A DNA stretch of 35,097 bases, taken from positions 1-35,097 of the forward strand of contig PUNT01000253.1 in NCBI GenBank assembly GCA_003551905.1, given 5' to 3'. A model generated the notes under the pieces. The model was not told where the DNA came from and did not search any database. It was given only the letters and a program-made list of their open reading frames with translations. Shown here one piece after another: positions 8,220-15,938 of this stretch (positions are counted from its first letter, which is position 1; each line of letters begins with the position of its first letter). The position numbers and the translations under genes are program-made. Source of the DNA: Halanaerobiales bacterium. Lineage in GTDB: Bacteria; Bacillota; Halanaerobiia; B1SED10-174.

Positions 8220-8975
8220 ATGGCAAAAAACATTTCCATAGCTGGTAAAGGGGGCACAGGTAAGACCACATTATCAGCCCTTCTCATTAGATACCTGCTG
8301 GAGAATGGGAAAAGCCCCGTGCTGGCTGTTGATGCTGATCCCAATGCAAATCTTAACGAAGCTCTGGGATTTGCAACCCGGGGTACCGTTAGCGAGATCA
8401 TAAAACAGACTAAAGCCATTGATGGGGTTCCTCAAGGTATGACCAAGGACATCTTTATTGACTATCATTTACAGATGGCTATTAGCGAAGGTGAAGGGTT
8501 GGATCTTTTAGTTCTTGGTGGACCTGAGGGGCCTGGATGTTACTGTTTTCCCAATCAGCTTCTCAGCCATTTCATGGAGGAATTGAGCAAGAATTATCCC
8601 TACATGGTTATTGATAATGAGGCAGGCCTTGAGCACCTGAGCCGCAAGGTTACTCAGAGTGTAGATTACCTGCTAATTGTTAGCGATAGCACAATCCGGG
8701 GTGTCCGCTCAGCAGGGAGAATTGGCAATCTTGTGGAAAGCCTGGATTTAAAGGTGGGCAAAAAAGCTCTAATTCTCAATCGGAGTCATGAAGGAGTAGA
8801 TAAAAAGGCTCTGGATGAAGAGATTGAGAAAACTGGTTTACCGGTACTGGGAGTTATTCCGGAAGATGAGATGGTATTTGATTTTGATGCCAGCGGGAAA
8901 CCCCTATTTGAACTGCCTCAGGCTTCCGGGGCAGTTAAATCTGTGTTTGAAATTGGAGCAAAGCTGGCAATATAG
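8220..8975 (+). CDS. cooC: CooC-type nickel-insertion ATPase (CODH/ACS maturation)
   Basis: This P-loop ATPase of the MinD/CooC group has about 251 aa. A deviant Walker A with the signature lysine (GKGGTGKTT) occupies residues 9-17, switch-like DADPNANL is near residue 40, and the CxC motif that binds Ni or Zn at the dimer interface is C107-Y-C109. CooC proteins use ATP-driven dimerisation to help insert nickel into CODH or ACS. A GTG at 8208 is in frame, but the GTGGGAG SD at 8208-8214 fits ATG 8220. The start lies directly after a strong hairpin that contains this SD. It is the first of two tandem CooC-like genes. Which one serves the CODH C-cluster and which the ACS A-cluster cannot be told here. 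Confidence 0.9.
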   Translation: MAKNISIAGKGGTGKTTLSALLIRYLLENGKSPVLAVDADPNANLNEALGFATRGTVSEIIKQTKAIDGVPQGMTKDIFIDYHLQMAISEGEGLDLLVLGGPEGPGCYCFPNQLLSHFMEELSKNYPYMVIDNEAGLEHLSRKVTQSVDYLLIVSDSTIRGVRSAGRIGNLVESLDLKVGKKALILNRSHEGVDKKALDEEIEKTGLPVLGVIPEDEMVFDFDASGKPLFELPQASGAVKSVFEIGAKLAI

Positions 8976-8995
8976 AATGGAAAGGTGGCTAGAAA

Positions 8996-9751
8996 GTGAA
9001 GCTGGCAATTTCAGGTAAGGGTGGTGTGGGTAAGACAACGGTTGCAGCCGGGCTTGCCCTCCTATATGCCAGCAAGGGTTACCGGGTATGGGCCATAGAT
9101 GCTGACCCGGATGCTAACCTCGGTTGGGCTCTTGGCTATTCAGATGAAGAGCTGGCTAAACAGATTCCACTGGTAAATCTCAAGGAGGAGATTGAGGCCA
9201 GGATTGGCAGAGGGCCTTTTTTTAGCATCAATCCCCGGGTAGATGACCTGCTGGAGAAAAACAGTCTTGAGAAGGAAAATATGAACTACATCAAAATGGG
9301 TGGTGTAAAGGAAGGAGGTTCCTCCTGCTACTGTCCGGAAAATGCCTTGCTCCGGGCGGTTCTTTCCAATCTCCTTTTTGACCGGCAGGACGTTGTTATT
9401 ATGGATATGGCTGCAGGGATTGAACATCTGACAAGGGGAACAGCTAGAGGTGTTGACGCCATGTTCATAGTTGTAGAGCCGGGCAGGACCAGCATTAATA
9501 CTGCTAGAACAATTATTGAGCTGGCAAAGGACCTGGGGCTAGAGAAAGTGGGCATCTTAGGAAATAAAGTTAGATCCCCCCGGGAAAAAGAGCTGATCGA
9601 GAGCTCTTTACAAGAGATTGTATGGGGATATTTACCCTACGCTGAGGAAATCCAGGAGATGGGGTTTAAACCTGTGGCCTGTTATCCCAAAACTTTTTTA
9701 GAAGTTCTTGGGGAAATTTCTCAGGAATGGGATTTAGCTGCAAAGGGGTAA
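8996..9751 (+). CDS. Second CooC/AcsF-type maturation ATPase
   Basis: This 251-aa paralogue of the preceding gene starts at GTG 8996, after AAAGGTGG. It keeps the deviant Walker A (GKGGVGKTT, residues 7-15), DADPDANLGWALG, and a CxC pair at C111-Y-C113 in the sequence SSCYCPEN. The sequence around the CxC and the longer insert before it differ clearly from the upstream copy, so this is an old paralogue, not a recent duplication. The family includes Moorella AcsF and Carboxydothermus CooC proteins that insert nickel into ACS or CODH. A sensible inference is one ATPase per nickel enzyme. It lies 20 bases after cooC and 35 before acsC, inside the operon. Confidence 0.85.
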   Translation: MKLAISGKGGVGKTTVAAGLALLYASKGYRVWAIDADPDANLGWALGYSDEELAKQIPLVNLKEEIEARIGRGPFFSINPRVDDLLEKNSLEKENMNYIKMGGVKEGGSSCYCPENALLRAVLSNLLFDRQDVVIMDMAAGIEHLTRGTARGVDAMFIVVEPGRTSINTARTIIELAKDLGLEKVGILGNKVRSPREKELIESSLQEIVWGYLPYAEEIQEMGFKPVACYPKTFLEVLGEISQEWDLAAKG

Positions 9752-9786
9752 CAAAAATATCTTTTAAACAGAAAGGGGAGTAGTAA

Positions 9787-11127
9787 ATGGGTTTAACCGG
9801 CCTGCAGATATTTAAACTGCTACCAAAAACAAATTGCGGTGAATGTGGACCGCCAACCTGTTTGGCTTTTGCCATGGAGCTGGCCCAGCAGAAAACCAGC
9901 TTGGACAAATGTCCTTATGTTTCGGAAGAGGCAAAGGCTGAGCTGGGGGAAGCATCAGCTCCACCCATCAGGTTGATCACTGTTGGCAAAGGAGAAAAAG
10001 AATTTCAGGTAGGAGATGAAACCGAACTTTTCCGACATGACAAGACATTTTTTAATGAGACTGCAATTGGGTTTGAACTGGAAGATAACCTGGAAGAGAA
10101 GGCCATCAGAGACAAAGCTAAAACCATTGACGGGTTATCTTTTGAGCGGATAGGCCTGGAACTGTCGGTGAATCTTGTGGCAGTGTGCAATACATCTCAG
10201 GATGCTGAAACATTCGCTAAGGCAGTTTCACTGGTCATGGAAGAAACAGACTTACCTTTAATGCTGGTTACAGAAGATCCAACCTGTGCTGCTGCAGCTC
10301 TGGAAAAATGTGCTTCATCAAGACCTTTGCTCTATGCAGCCAACAACGAAAACTATGAAGAGATGACCAAAATTGCTGATGAAAACAGCTGTCCCCTGGT
10401 AGTCCGGGGGGAAAATCTGGAGCAAACTGCTGAAATTACTGACAAAATAGCTAAGTTAGGCTACCGGGAACTTATGATTGATCCCGGCAGCGGAGGCGCT
10501 GGTGAGTACCTAGAGGATCTAACTCAAATCAGGAGACTTGCCCTGCGGAAGAAATTCCGGCCCCTGGGTTATCCAACAGTGGTATTTACAGGTAGTGAAG
10601 ACACATATCAGGAAGTCATAGAGGCAGCTGTTTACACCTGTAAGTATGGTAATGTTGTAATCATGAAAGAACCGGATGATTGGAAAACTTTCCCCCTCTT
10701 GATATTACGGCAGAACATCTATACTGATCCGCAGAAACCCATACAGGTTGAGGCAGGAGTATATGAAATTGGTGAAGTGGATGAAAACTCGCCAGTTTAT
10801 GTGACCACCAATTTCTCCCTCACCTATTTTTCAGTCATGGGGGAGATAGAAGCCAGCAGGGTGCCCGGGTACCTCCTCATCGTAGATACAGAAGGGACTT
10901 CTGTATTGACAGCCTGGGCAGCCGGTAAGTTTGATGGCGATAAAGTTGCAGAAGAGCTGGTTCAGTCAGGCCTTGAAGACCGGGTGAATCACAAAAAAGT
11001 GATAATTCCAGGTCAGGTGGCAGTTCTCCGGGCAAAAATAGAGGACAATTGCGACTGGGAGGTATTGATTGGTCCCGGCGAAGCCACCGGGATTCCCTCA
11101 TTCATAAGGAAGAACTGGCAAGCTTGA
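9787..11127 (+). CDS. acsC: Corrinoid iron-sulfur protein large (gamma) subunit
   Basis: AcsC with AcsD forms the CFeSP that carries the methyl group on cobalt from AcsE to AcsB. The protein is 446 aa, the same length as I recall for the Moorella subunit. The N-terminal 4Fe-4S domain has C17, C20, C25 and C42 (TNCGECGPPTC then DKC). A TIM-barrel domain follows (about 95-320), then a C-terminal corrinoid-binding domain (about 325-446). The start is ATG 9787, after AAAGGGGAG. It lies between the second CooC-like gene and acsD, so it is produced together with its partner. Cytoplasmic. Confidence 0.96.
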   Translation: MGLTGLQIFKLLPKTNCGECGPPTCLAFAMELAQQKTSLDKCPYVSEEAKAELGEASAPPIRLITVGKGEKEFQVGDETELFRHDKTFFNETAIGFELEDNLEEKAIRDKAKTIDGLSFERIGLELSVNLVAVCNTSQDAETFAKAVSLVMEETDLPLMLVTEDPTCAAAALEKCASSRPLLYAANNENYEEMTKIADENSCPLVVRGENLEQTAEITDKIAKLGYRELMIDPGSGGAGEYLEDLTQIRRLALRKKFRPLGYPTVVFTGSEDTYQEVIEAAVYTCKYGNVVIMKEPDDWKTFPLLILRQNIYTDPQKPIQVEAGVYEIGEVDENSPVYVTTNFSLTYFSVMGEIEASRVPGYLLIVDTEGTSVLTAWAAGKFDGDKVAEELVQSGLEDRVNHKKVIIPGQVAVLRAKIEDNCDWEVLIGPGEATGIPSFIRKNWQA

Positions 11128-11177
11128 TGCAATCACCATAAACCGTTATTTTTGTGGTTGAAAGGAGGCAAACTAAA

Positions 11178-12131
11178 TTGGCAATACCTGTAATGAAAGA
11201 AAGCTGGCAGAGCAAAGTACTGGAGGTGGTGCTGGGAGCTACACCTGAAAAAGGTGGAACCCGAGGTAAGACAATTACCATTGGGGGTGAAAGCACCCTG
11301 CCCTATCTCCTTTCTGAAGGAGATATTCCCAATCGCCCCCAGGTAGCTATGGAGGTCTGGGACATTGCTCCTGATAACTGGGAAGAGCAATTAATGGAGC
11401 CCTTTGCAGATGTTATTGAAGATCCGGCTGCCTGGGCTCAGAAATGTGTTGAAGAATTTGGGGCAGATCTGGTGCAGTTAAAACTTATGAGCGGGGATCC
11501 GGAAGGGGAAGATGCCGGCCCAGAAGATGTTGAAGAAACAGTGAAAAAAGTTTTAAAAGCTGTGGATGTGCCTATCATCATAACCGGTCCTGGCAATGAA
11601 GAAAAAGATAATTTGCTTCTCCCTGCTGCAGCAGAGGCGTCACGAGGTGAAAACTGCCTATTGGGTCTGGCCATAGAAGAAAACTATCGCACCCTGGCTG
11701 CTGCCTGTATGGCTAATGGTCACAATATAATAGCCACATCTCCCATAGATATCAACCTTTGCAAGCAGGTCAACATTCTCCTCAGCGAAATGGATGTGCC
11801 CAAAAACAGGATAGTCATCGACCCCACAACAGGGGCTCTGGGTTATGGAATTGAATACACTTATTCCATAATGGAACGTATACGCCTGGGGGCACTGCAG
11901 GCGGACAAGATGATCGCCATGCCATTTTTGAATTTTGTTGGTGAAGAAGCCTGGCGCACCAAGGAAGCCAGGGAGAGCGCCCAAGAGGGAGGCGATATTC
12001 GCCTGGGTATCTCCTGGGAAATCCTCACGGCTGTCAATTTTATCCATGCCGGCAGCGATCTTTTGGTTCTGAGGCATCCGGATTCTGTCAAGCAGATAAA
12101 AGAACATATTGATGTTCTTATGGGAAGCTAA
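11178..12131 (+). CDS. acsD: Corrinoid iron-sulfur protein small (delta) subunit
   Basis: AcsD is the TIM-barrel partner of AcsC; together they hold the corrinoid at the interface. About 317 aa are read from TTG 11178. A GTG at 11154 would add eight residues but has no SD, whereas AAAGGAGG (11161-11168) is well placed for the TTG. Typical features are the N-terminal segment with the GGESTLPYL motif, EVWDIAPDNW near residue 60, and the ITGPGNEEKD and DPTTGALGYG loops at the barrel top. The length agrees with family members of roughly 310-325 aa. Acetogen CFeSP small subunits resemble archaeal CdhD, but the operon context fixes the assignment. Confidence 0.95.
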   Translation: MAIPVMKESWQSKVLEVVLGATPEKGGTRGKTITIGGESTLPYLLSEGDIPNRPQVAMEVWDIAPDNWEEQLMEPFADVIEDPAAWAQKCVEEFGADLVQLKLMSGDPEGEDAGPEDVEETVKKVLKAVDVPIIITGPGNEEKDNLLLPAAAEASRGENCLLGLAIEENYRTLAAACMANGHNIIATSPIDINLCKQVNILLSEMDVPKNRIVIDPTTGALGYGIEYTYSIMERIRLGALQADKMIAMPFLNFVGEEAWRTKEARESAQEGGDIRLGISWEILTAVNFIHAGSDLLVLRHPDSVKQIKEHIDVLMGS

Positions 12132-12163
12132 AAAATACTTAATGAAAGGACGGTAGAACCTAT

Positions 12164-12952
12164 ATGATCCTTATTGGCGAAAGGATTAACGGGCTTTTTA
12201 AGGATGTGCGGAAGGCTATTCAAGAAAAAGACCCCAAACCAATTCAGGAACTGGCAATCAAACAGGCTGAAGCAGGTGCTCACTACCTGGATGTTAACAC
12301 CGGACCAGCTGTTGATAATCCAGCAGAAGTTATGGATTGGCTGGTAGAAGTGGTGCAGGAGGTTGTTGATATTCCGTTATCCATCGATGCTGCTAAAATG
12401 GATGCCATTGAAGCAGGACTTAAAGTTCACAAAAACGGACGCCCCATCATCAATTCTACTACTGCTGAAGCCAAGATGCTGGAGAGGGCTCTCACACTTA
12501 CCAAGGAGTACAATGCCTTATTGATCGGGCTTGCTATGAATGAAAAAGGTGTGCCCAAAGATGCCAATTCACGCTGTGCCATAGCCATGGAAATTATTGC
12601 TGTAGCAGATGAGTTTGGTATTCCTACTTCTGATTTATTCATAGATCCACTTATTTTACCAGTAGGAGTTGCTCAGGATCATGCGCCAGAAGTTTTGGAA
12701 ACCATAAGCCAGATTAAGACCCTGGCTGATCCACCACCCAAAACAGTTATTGGGTTAAGCAATGTTTCTCAGAAAGCAAAACATCGGGAACTTATCAATC
12801 GGATCTTTCTGGTTATGTCCATGGGCGTGGGCCTCGATGCTGCCATAGTGGACGTGAACGACAAGGATCTCATGGATGCCATGGCAACTGCCAAAATTCT
12901 CTTAAATCAAGAAATTTATGCTGAATCATATCTGGAAATGTCTCGTAGGTAA
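12164..12952 (+). CDS. acsE: Methyl-tetrahydrofolate:corrinoid protein methyltransferase (MeTr)
   Basis: AcsE transfers the N5-methyl group of methyl-tetrahydrofolate to Co(I) of AcsCD. The 262-aa protein is a pterin-binding TIM barrel. Visible family motifs are IGERING at the N-terminus, YLDVNTGP (about 44-51), SIDAAK with the pterin-contacting Asp (about residue 75), INSTTAE (about 96), LFIDPLILPVG (Asp about 160) and GLSNVSQ with the catalytic Asn at residue 200. It is co-directional with acsD, 32 bases apart, with AAAGGACGG as SD. No methylene-THF reductase gene is in the window, so the methyl branch of the pathway must be encoded elsewhere. Confidence 0.96.
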   Translation: MILIGERINGLFKDVRKAIQEKDPKPIQELAIKQAEAGAHYLDVNTGPAVDNPAEVMDWLVEVVQEVVDIPLSIDAAKMDAIEAGLKVHKNGRPIINSTTAEAKMLERALTLTKEYNALLIGLAMNEKGVPKDANSRCAIAMEIIAVADEFGIPTSDLFIDPLILPVGVAQDHAPEVLETISQIKTLADPPPKTVIGLSNVSQKAKHRELINRIFLVMSMGVGLDAAIVDVNDKDLMDAMATAKILLNQEIYAESYLEMSRR

Positions 12953-12973
12953 AGAAAGCGGGGAGGGTGGTAA

Positions 12974-13621
12974 TTGCCTAAAGAAGATCCTGTACATTTT
13001 CTGCGGTTGAGCAAGAAAGATCTCAGTGAATCCCTTGATGAATTGCGAGCAGAATTAAAAGACCGTTCGCCGGCAGACATTGCCGGTAAAACTGGTGCAG
13101 AATTTAAAAAAGAGGATGATGGAGAAGAATCTCTTAACCTGTCCTGCTTTTTTCAGGATTATACTGTTTCTCTGCCAGATTTCACAGTAAGGGATAGTAG
13201 AGGACAGGAAGGGGATTTGTTGATCACCGGCTTTATCATCTATTACCTCTATACAGCTGATGGAACGCAGGAAGTAAATCAATGGGTTTCACTCCGGGAA
13301 ATTCCTGGTGGGACTTTTTATGCTGATGCATTCAAAGGCTATACCGGGGATGTCCTGGCAGACTCTTTCAGAGGTGATGTGGAAGGTCTGGAGAAGGCCT
13401 GCCGGGGAATGGGGGGCGTTGAAATGGATCTGGGAGATCTGGGTTTTACATTTCAGTTGCTTCCCCGGGTGAAACTCTGCCTGGTTTACTGGCAAGAGGA
13501 TGAAGAGTTTCCTGCCTCAGCCCGGATTCTATTTGAAGCCAGTGCAGCTAATTACCTTCCCTGTGATGTGCTGGCAGTTTTAGGTGCTCAGCTGGTTCGC
13601 CGGATCTGTAACTATAATTAA
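12974..13621 (+). CDS. DUF3786-like protein in the CODH/ACS operon
   Basis: This 215-aa cytoplasmic protein starts at TTG 12974 with GGGAGG (12961-12966) as SD. The sequence resembles DUF3786 (PF12654) as I remember it: a central GFIIYYLYTADG segment, a Gly-rich YADAFKGYTGD region, and a C-terminal stretch with QEDEEFPASARILF, then LPCDVLAVLGAQL. It has only three or four scattered Cys and no cofactor motif I can name. Members of this family often lie near corrinoid or Wood-Ljungdahl genes, but no biochemical role is known to me. Its place between acsE and acsV suggests work on the corrinoid protein or its activation; that is inference. A terminator-like hairpin follows it. Confidence 0.7.
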   Translation: MPKEDPVHFLRLSKKDLSESLDELRAELKDRSPADIAGKTGAEFKKEDDGEESLNLSCFFQDYTVSLPDFTVRDSRGQEGDLLITGFIIYYLYTADGTQEVNQWVSLREIPGGTFYADAFKGYTGDVLADSFRGDVEGLEKACRGMGGVEMDLGDLGFTFQLLPRVKLCLVYWQEDEEFPASARILFEASAANYLPCDVLAVLGAQLVRRICNYN

Positions 13622-13625
13622 GAAG

Positions 13626-13657
13626 AGGAGGGGTCCTGAATATGGGCCTCTCCTTTT
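13626..13657 (+). terminator. Possible intra-operon terminator or attenuator before acsV
   Basis: An 11-bp stem (13626-13636 with 13644-13654, nine Watson-Crick and two G-U pairs) has a TGAATAT loop and ends in TTTT. The T-run is short, so termination is likely partial. It would lower acsV transcripts relative to the upstream structural genes. Confidence 0.5.
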
Positions 13658-13699
13658 GAGACTTTTCCAGCCGGTATTGTTTGGTTAAGGAGTGATCCT

Positions 13700-15559
13700 A
13701 TGAAAGAATACAAGGTTACCTTTTTACCAGAGGGAATAGAAGTTTACGTAGAGGAAGGAACTACACTCCTGGATGCGGCAGCCCAGGGCGGGATAGCTAT
13801 CAGGGCGGTCTGCGGAGGAGGCGGGGTGTGTAAACGCTGTATAGGGATAATTCACCAGGGGAGTTATGAAACATCCAACCAAGAAGATCTGGGTGAAAGG
13901 GGAGCTGTTCTTTGCTGTGAAACGTTGGTGAATGATAACTTGCAGGTGGAGATTCCCTCCACCAGTAGGGTGGAGGACACCAGTGTTCTTTTAGAAGGGG
14001 AATTTCAGCTGGATGAGCTTGCTCCAGCTTTACAGAGCTTTGAGCTATCCCTTCCTGAGCCGGAATTTGGCCAGAACGACAGTGATCTAACGCGCTTATC
14101 CCGAGGGATAGAAAAGATCCTTAAAAGCAAGGAATTTACCTTTCCCCTGGAAGAAATAAAAAAAATTCCGGATGTCCTCCGCAATAATCAATGGCAGGTA
14201 GAAGTTGATGTTGCTGATCTGGGATCTTATTATCAGGTGAGTAGAGTCAAGAAAGTTGATAATGAAAAAAAATATGGCCTGGCTGTGGATATTGGCACTA
14301 CCACAGTAGTGGTTAGTTTGATTGAGCTCAAATCTGGGGTGGAAGAGTCTCGCCGGGGTCGTTACAATAAACAGGCCAGGTACGGTGATGATATAATCAA
14401 TAGAATTGTCCATGCTGTTGAAAATAAGAATGGTCTCAAAGAATTGCAGGATGCAGTTATTGAAACCATTCAGGAACTTATTGCTGAGGTTACTGATTCT
14501 GCTGGAATTCATCCAGAAGAAATATTGACCTGTGTATGTGCTGGTAACACTACTATGGTTCATCTTTTCCTGGGGCTTAATCCCCGGTATATACGCCTTG
14601 AACCCTATGTTCCTGCTGCCACAGCTCCACCACCGGTGCTGGCAAAGGAAGTGGGACTTACTATCCATCCTGAGGCTTGGATTCATTTTTTGCCTGGTAT
14701 TGGTAGTTATGTGGGAGGAGATATTACTGCCGGTTTGCTGGCTACTGGTGTGGCAGATGGAGAAGGGACTGTGCTTTTTCTGGATATGGGTACCAATGGA
14801 GAGCTGGTCCTGGGGAATAAGGATTGGTTGCTTACCTGTGCCTGTTCAGCAGGGCCCGCTTTTGAAGGCTCTGGGACAAAGAGCGGTATGCGGGCAAAGC
14901 AAGGTGCTGTTGAGAAGTTTATTCTAAAAGAAGATGGCAGAGCTTTTTCCTGCAAGACAATTGGAGGAGGAAAACCTGAAGGAATCTGCGGTACAGGCTT
15001 TATTTCTCTTCTAAGCACACTATCGACGGGTGGTTTTCTTGACCGGCGGGGAGGGTTTACTGTAGAAGCTCCTGCTATTCGCAAAGATGACGGTGAACAG
15101 GAGATGGTGCTCCTGAAAAAAGAAAATGCCCAGGGTAAGAGGGATTTGGTAATTCAGGAGAGGGATATCAAAAATCTCCTCCGGGCCAAGGCAGCCATAT
15201 TTGCAGGTATCAGGATCATGTTGAAAAAACTTGATCTGGACCTTGCAGTTGTGGAGAAGATCCTGGTTGCAGGAGGTTTTGGCAATCATTTGCCAGTAGG
15301 TGAAGCCATAAGTATTGGGCTTCTACCGGATCTTTCCCCTGATAAGTTTTATTTTGTAGGCAATACGTCCCTGGCAGGGGCCCAGCTCTATTTGCTTTCC
15401 CGTCAGGCTAGAAAAAAAGCTGTTGAGCTGGCATCTAGAATGACATACCTGGAGTTAAGTGAAGGTAATGAGTTCACCGAAGAGTTTGTTTCAGCCATGT
15501 TTATACCGCACACTGATTTCTCCCTATTTCCTTCAGTTGCCCAAAAGGAACAGGATTAA
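13700..15559 (+). CDS. acsV: Reductive activator of the corrinoid iron-sulfur protein (RACo/AcsV)
   Basis: This 619-aa ATP-dependent activator reduces inactive Co(II)-CFeSP back to Co(I). An N-terminal plant-type 2Fe-2S ferredoxin domain (about 1-95) carries C38, C44, C47 and C72 or C73 (CGGGGVCKRC, then LCC). A linker and middle domain follow. The C-terminal ASKHA-like ATPase domain contains GLAVDIGTTTVVVSL from residue 193, FLDMGTNGELVL, and GICGTGF with VAGGFGNHLP. This is the RACo architecture known from Carboxydothermus (about 630 aa). The start is ATG 13700 after AAGGAGTGA. A hairpin with a short T-run precedes it, so it may be expressed below acsCD, as expected for a catalyst acting on them. 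Its stop overlaps the stop of the convergent gene by 3 bases. Confidence 0.93.
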   Translation: MKEYKVTFLPEGIEVYVEEGTTLLDAAAQGGIAIRAVCGGGGVCKRCIGIIHQGSYETSNQEDLGERGAVLCCETLVNDNLQVEIPSTSRVEDTSVLLEGEFQLDELAPALQSFELSLPEPEFGQNDSDLTRLSRGIEKILKSKEFTFPLEEIKKIPDVLRNNQWQVEVDVADLGSYYQVSRVKKVDNEKKYGLAVDIGTTTVVVSLIELKSGVEESRRGRYNKQARYGDDIINRIVHAVENKNGLKELQDAVIETIQELIAEVTDSAGIHPEEILTCVCAGNTTMVHLFLGLNPRYIRLEPYVPAATAPPPVLAKEVGLTIHPEAWIHFLPGIGSYVGGDITAGLLATGVADGEGTVLFLDMGTNGELVLGNKDWLLTCACSAGPAFEGSGTKSGMRAKQGAVEKFILKEDGRAFSCKTIGGGKPEGICGTGFISLLSTLSTGGFLDRRGGFTVEAPAIRKDDGEQEMVLLKKENAQGKRDLVIQERDIKNLLRAKAAIFAGIRIMLKKLDLDLAVVEKILVAGGFGNHLPVGEAISIGLLPDLSPDKFYFVGNTSLAGAQLYLLSRQARKKAVELASRMTYLELSEGNEFTEEFVSAMFIPHTDFSLFPSVAQKEQD

Positions 15560-15783
15560 TTACCGGTTAGCTCCTTATATTTATCCTCACCTACACATTC
15601 TATAGCATAACGGCACCACTGTATACAGGATTGAACATTATTGTAGATTATGAAACCACAGCCAGGGCATTTTACCTGAACTTCATCAGAAAATACCTCA
15701 ACTTCATAAGCACATTCAGGACAATCTTTTGTTTTAATAGTAGGCCTTCTTATATTTGCAGCACCCGGGCATTTGCTAAACAT
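15556..15783 (-). CDS. Small Cys-rich zinc-ribbon-like protein, convergent with acsV
   Basis: This 75-aa protein has ten cysteines in a regular pattern: an N-terminal KCPGAANI, CPEC, CPGC, and a C-terminal CIQWC then EC set. CPEC and CPGC would make a zinc ribbon. The last group with the N-terminal Cys could bind a second metal or Fe-S cluster. I recall similar short hypothetical proteins from anaerobes but no function. An ATG at 15804 is in frame, but GGAGGGGG on the minus strand (about 15792-15799) fits ATG 15783. The coding region ends inside the acsV stop codon on the other strand, so the two transcripts converge. It may be a metal or redox accessory protein; this is inference. Confidence 0.75.
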   Translation of the reverse strand: MFSKCPGAANIRRPTIKTKDCPECAYEVEVFSDEVQVKCPGCGFIIYNNVQSCIQWCRYAIECVGEDKYKELTGN

Positions 15784-15865
15784 AAATAGAACCCCCTCCA
15801 ACATAAAATCCTTGTATTTTATATATTGGAAAAAAATATTTATTTTCCTTCCTGCAAATATTAAG

Positions 15866-15894
15866 TTGTTCTTTAGCCAGAATTGTAGTAAAAT
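15866..15894 (+). promoter_or_regulatory. Promoter of the desulforedoxin-lemA unit
   Basis: The pair is -35 TTGTTC (15866-15871) and -10 TAAAAT (15889-15894) with a 17-base spacer. It sits 45 bases before the ATG of the desulforedoxin gene, in the divergent gap shared with the Cys-rich gene. Consensus match only. Confidence 0.5.
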
Positions 15895-15938
15895 AATTCC
15901 ATCAGGTTAGCCAATGTTAGGGTGAGAGGAGGAGAATT

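Noticed and set aside
8201-8248. 15-codon ORF starting in the loop of the cooC hairpin (leader peptide?)
   Set aside because: It overlaps the cooC start out of frame and has only a weak GGAA upstream; no bias in residues that would explain attenuation.
14096-14686. 196-aa minus-strand open frame inside acsV
   Set aside because: Antisense shadow of the acsV ATPase domain; no family features.
15803-15822. 7-bp inverted repeat (ATAAAAT/ATTTTAT) before the Cys-rich gene as an operator
   Set aside because: It is made of A and T only in an AT-rich spacer and could easily arise by chance.
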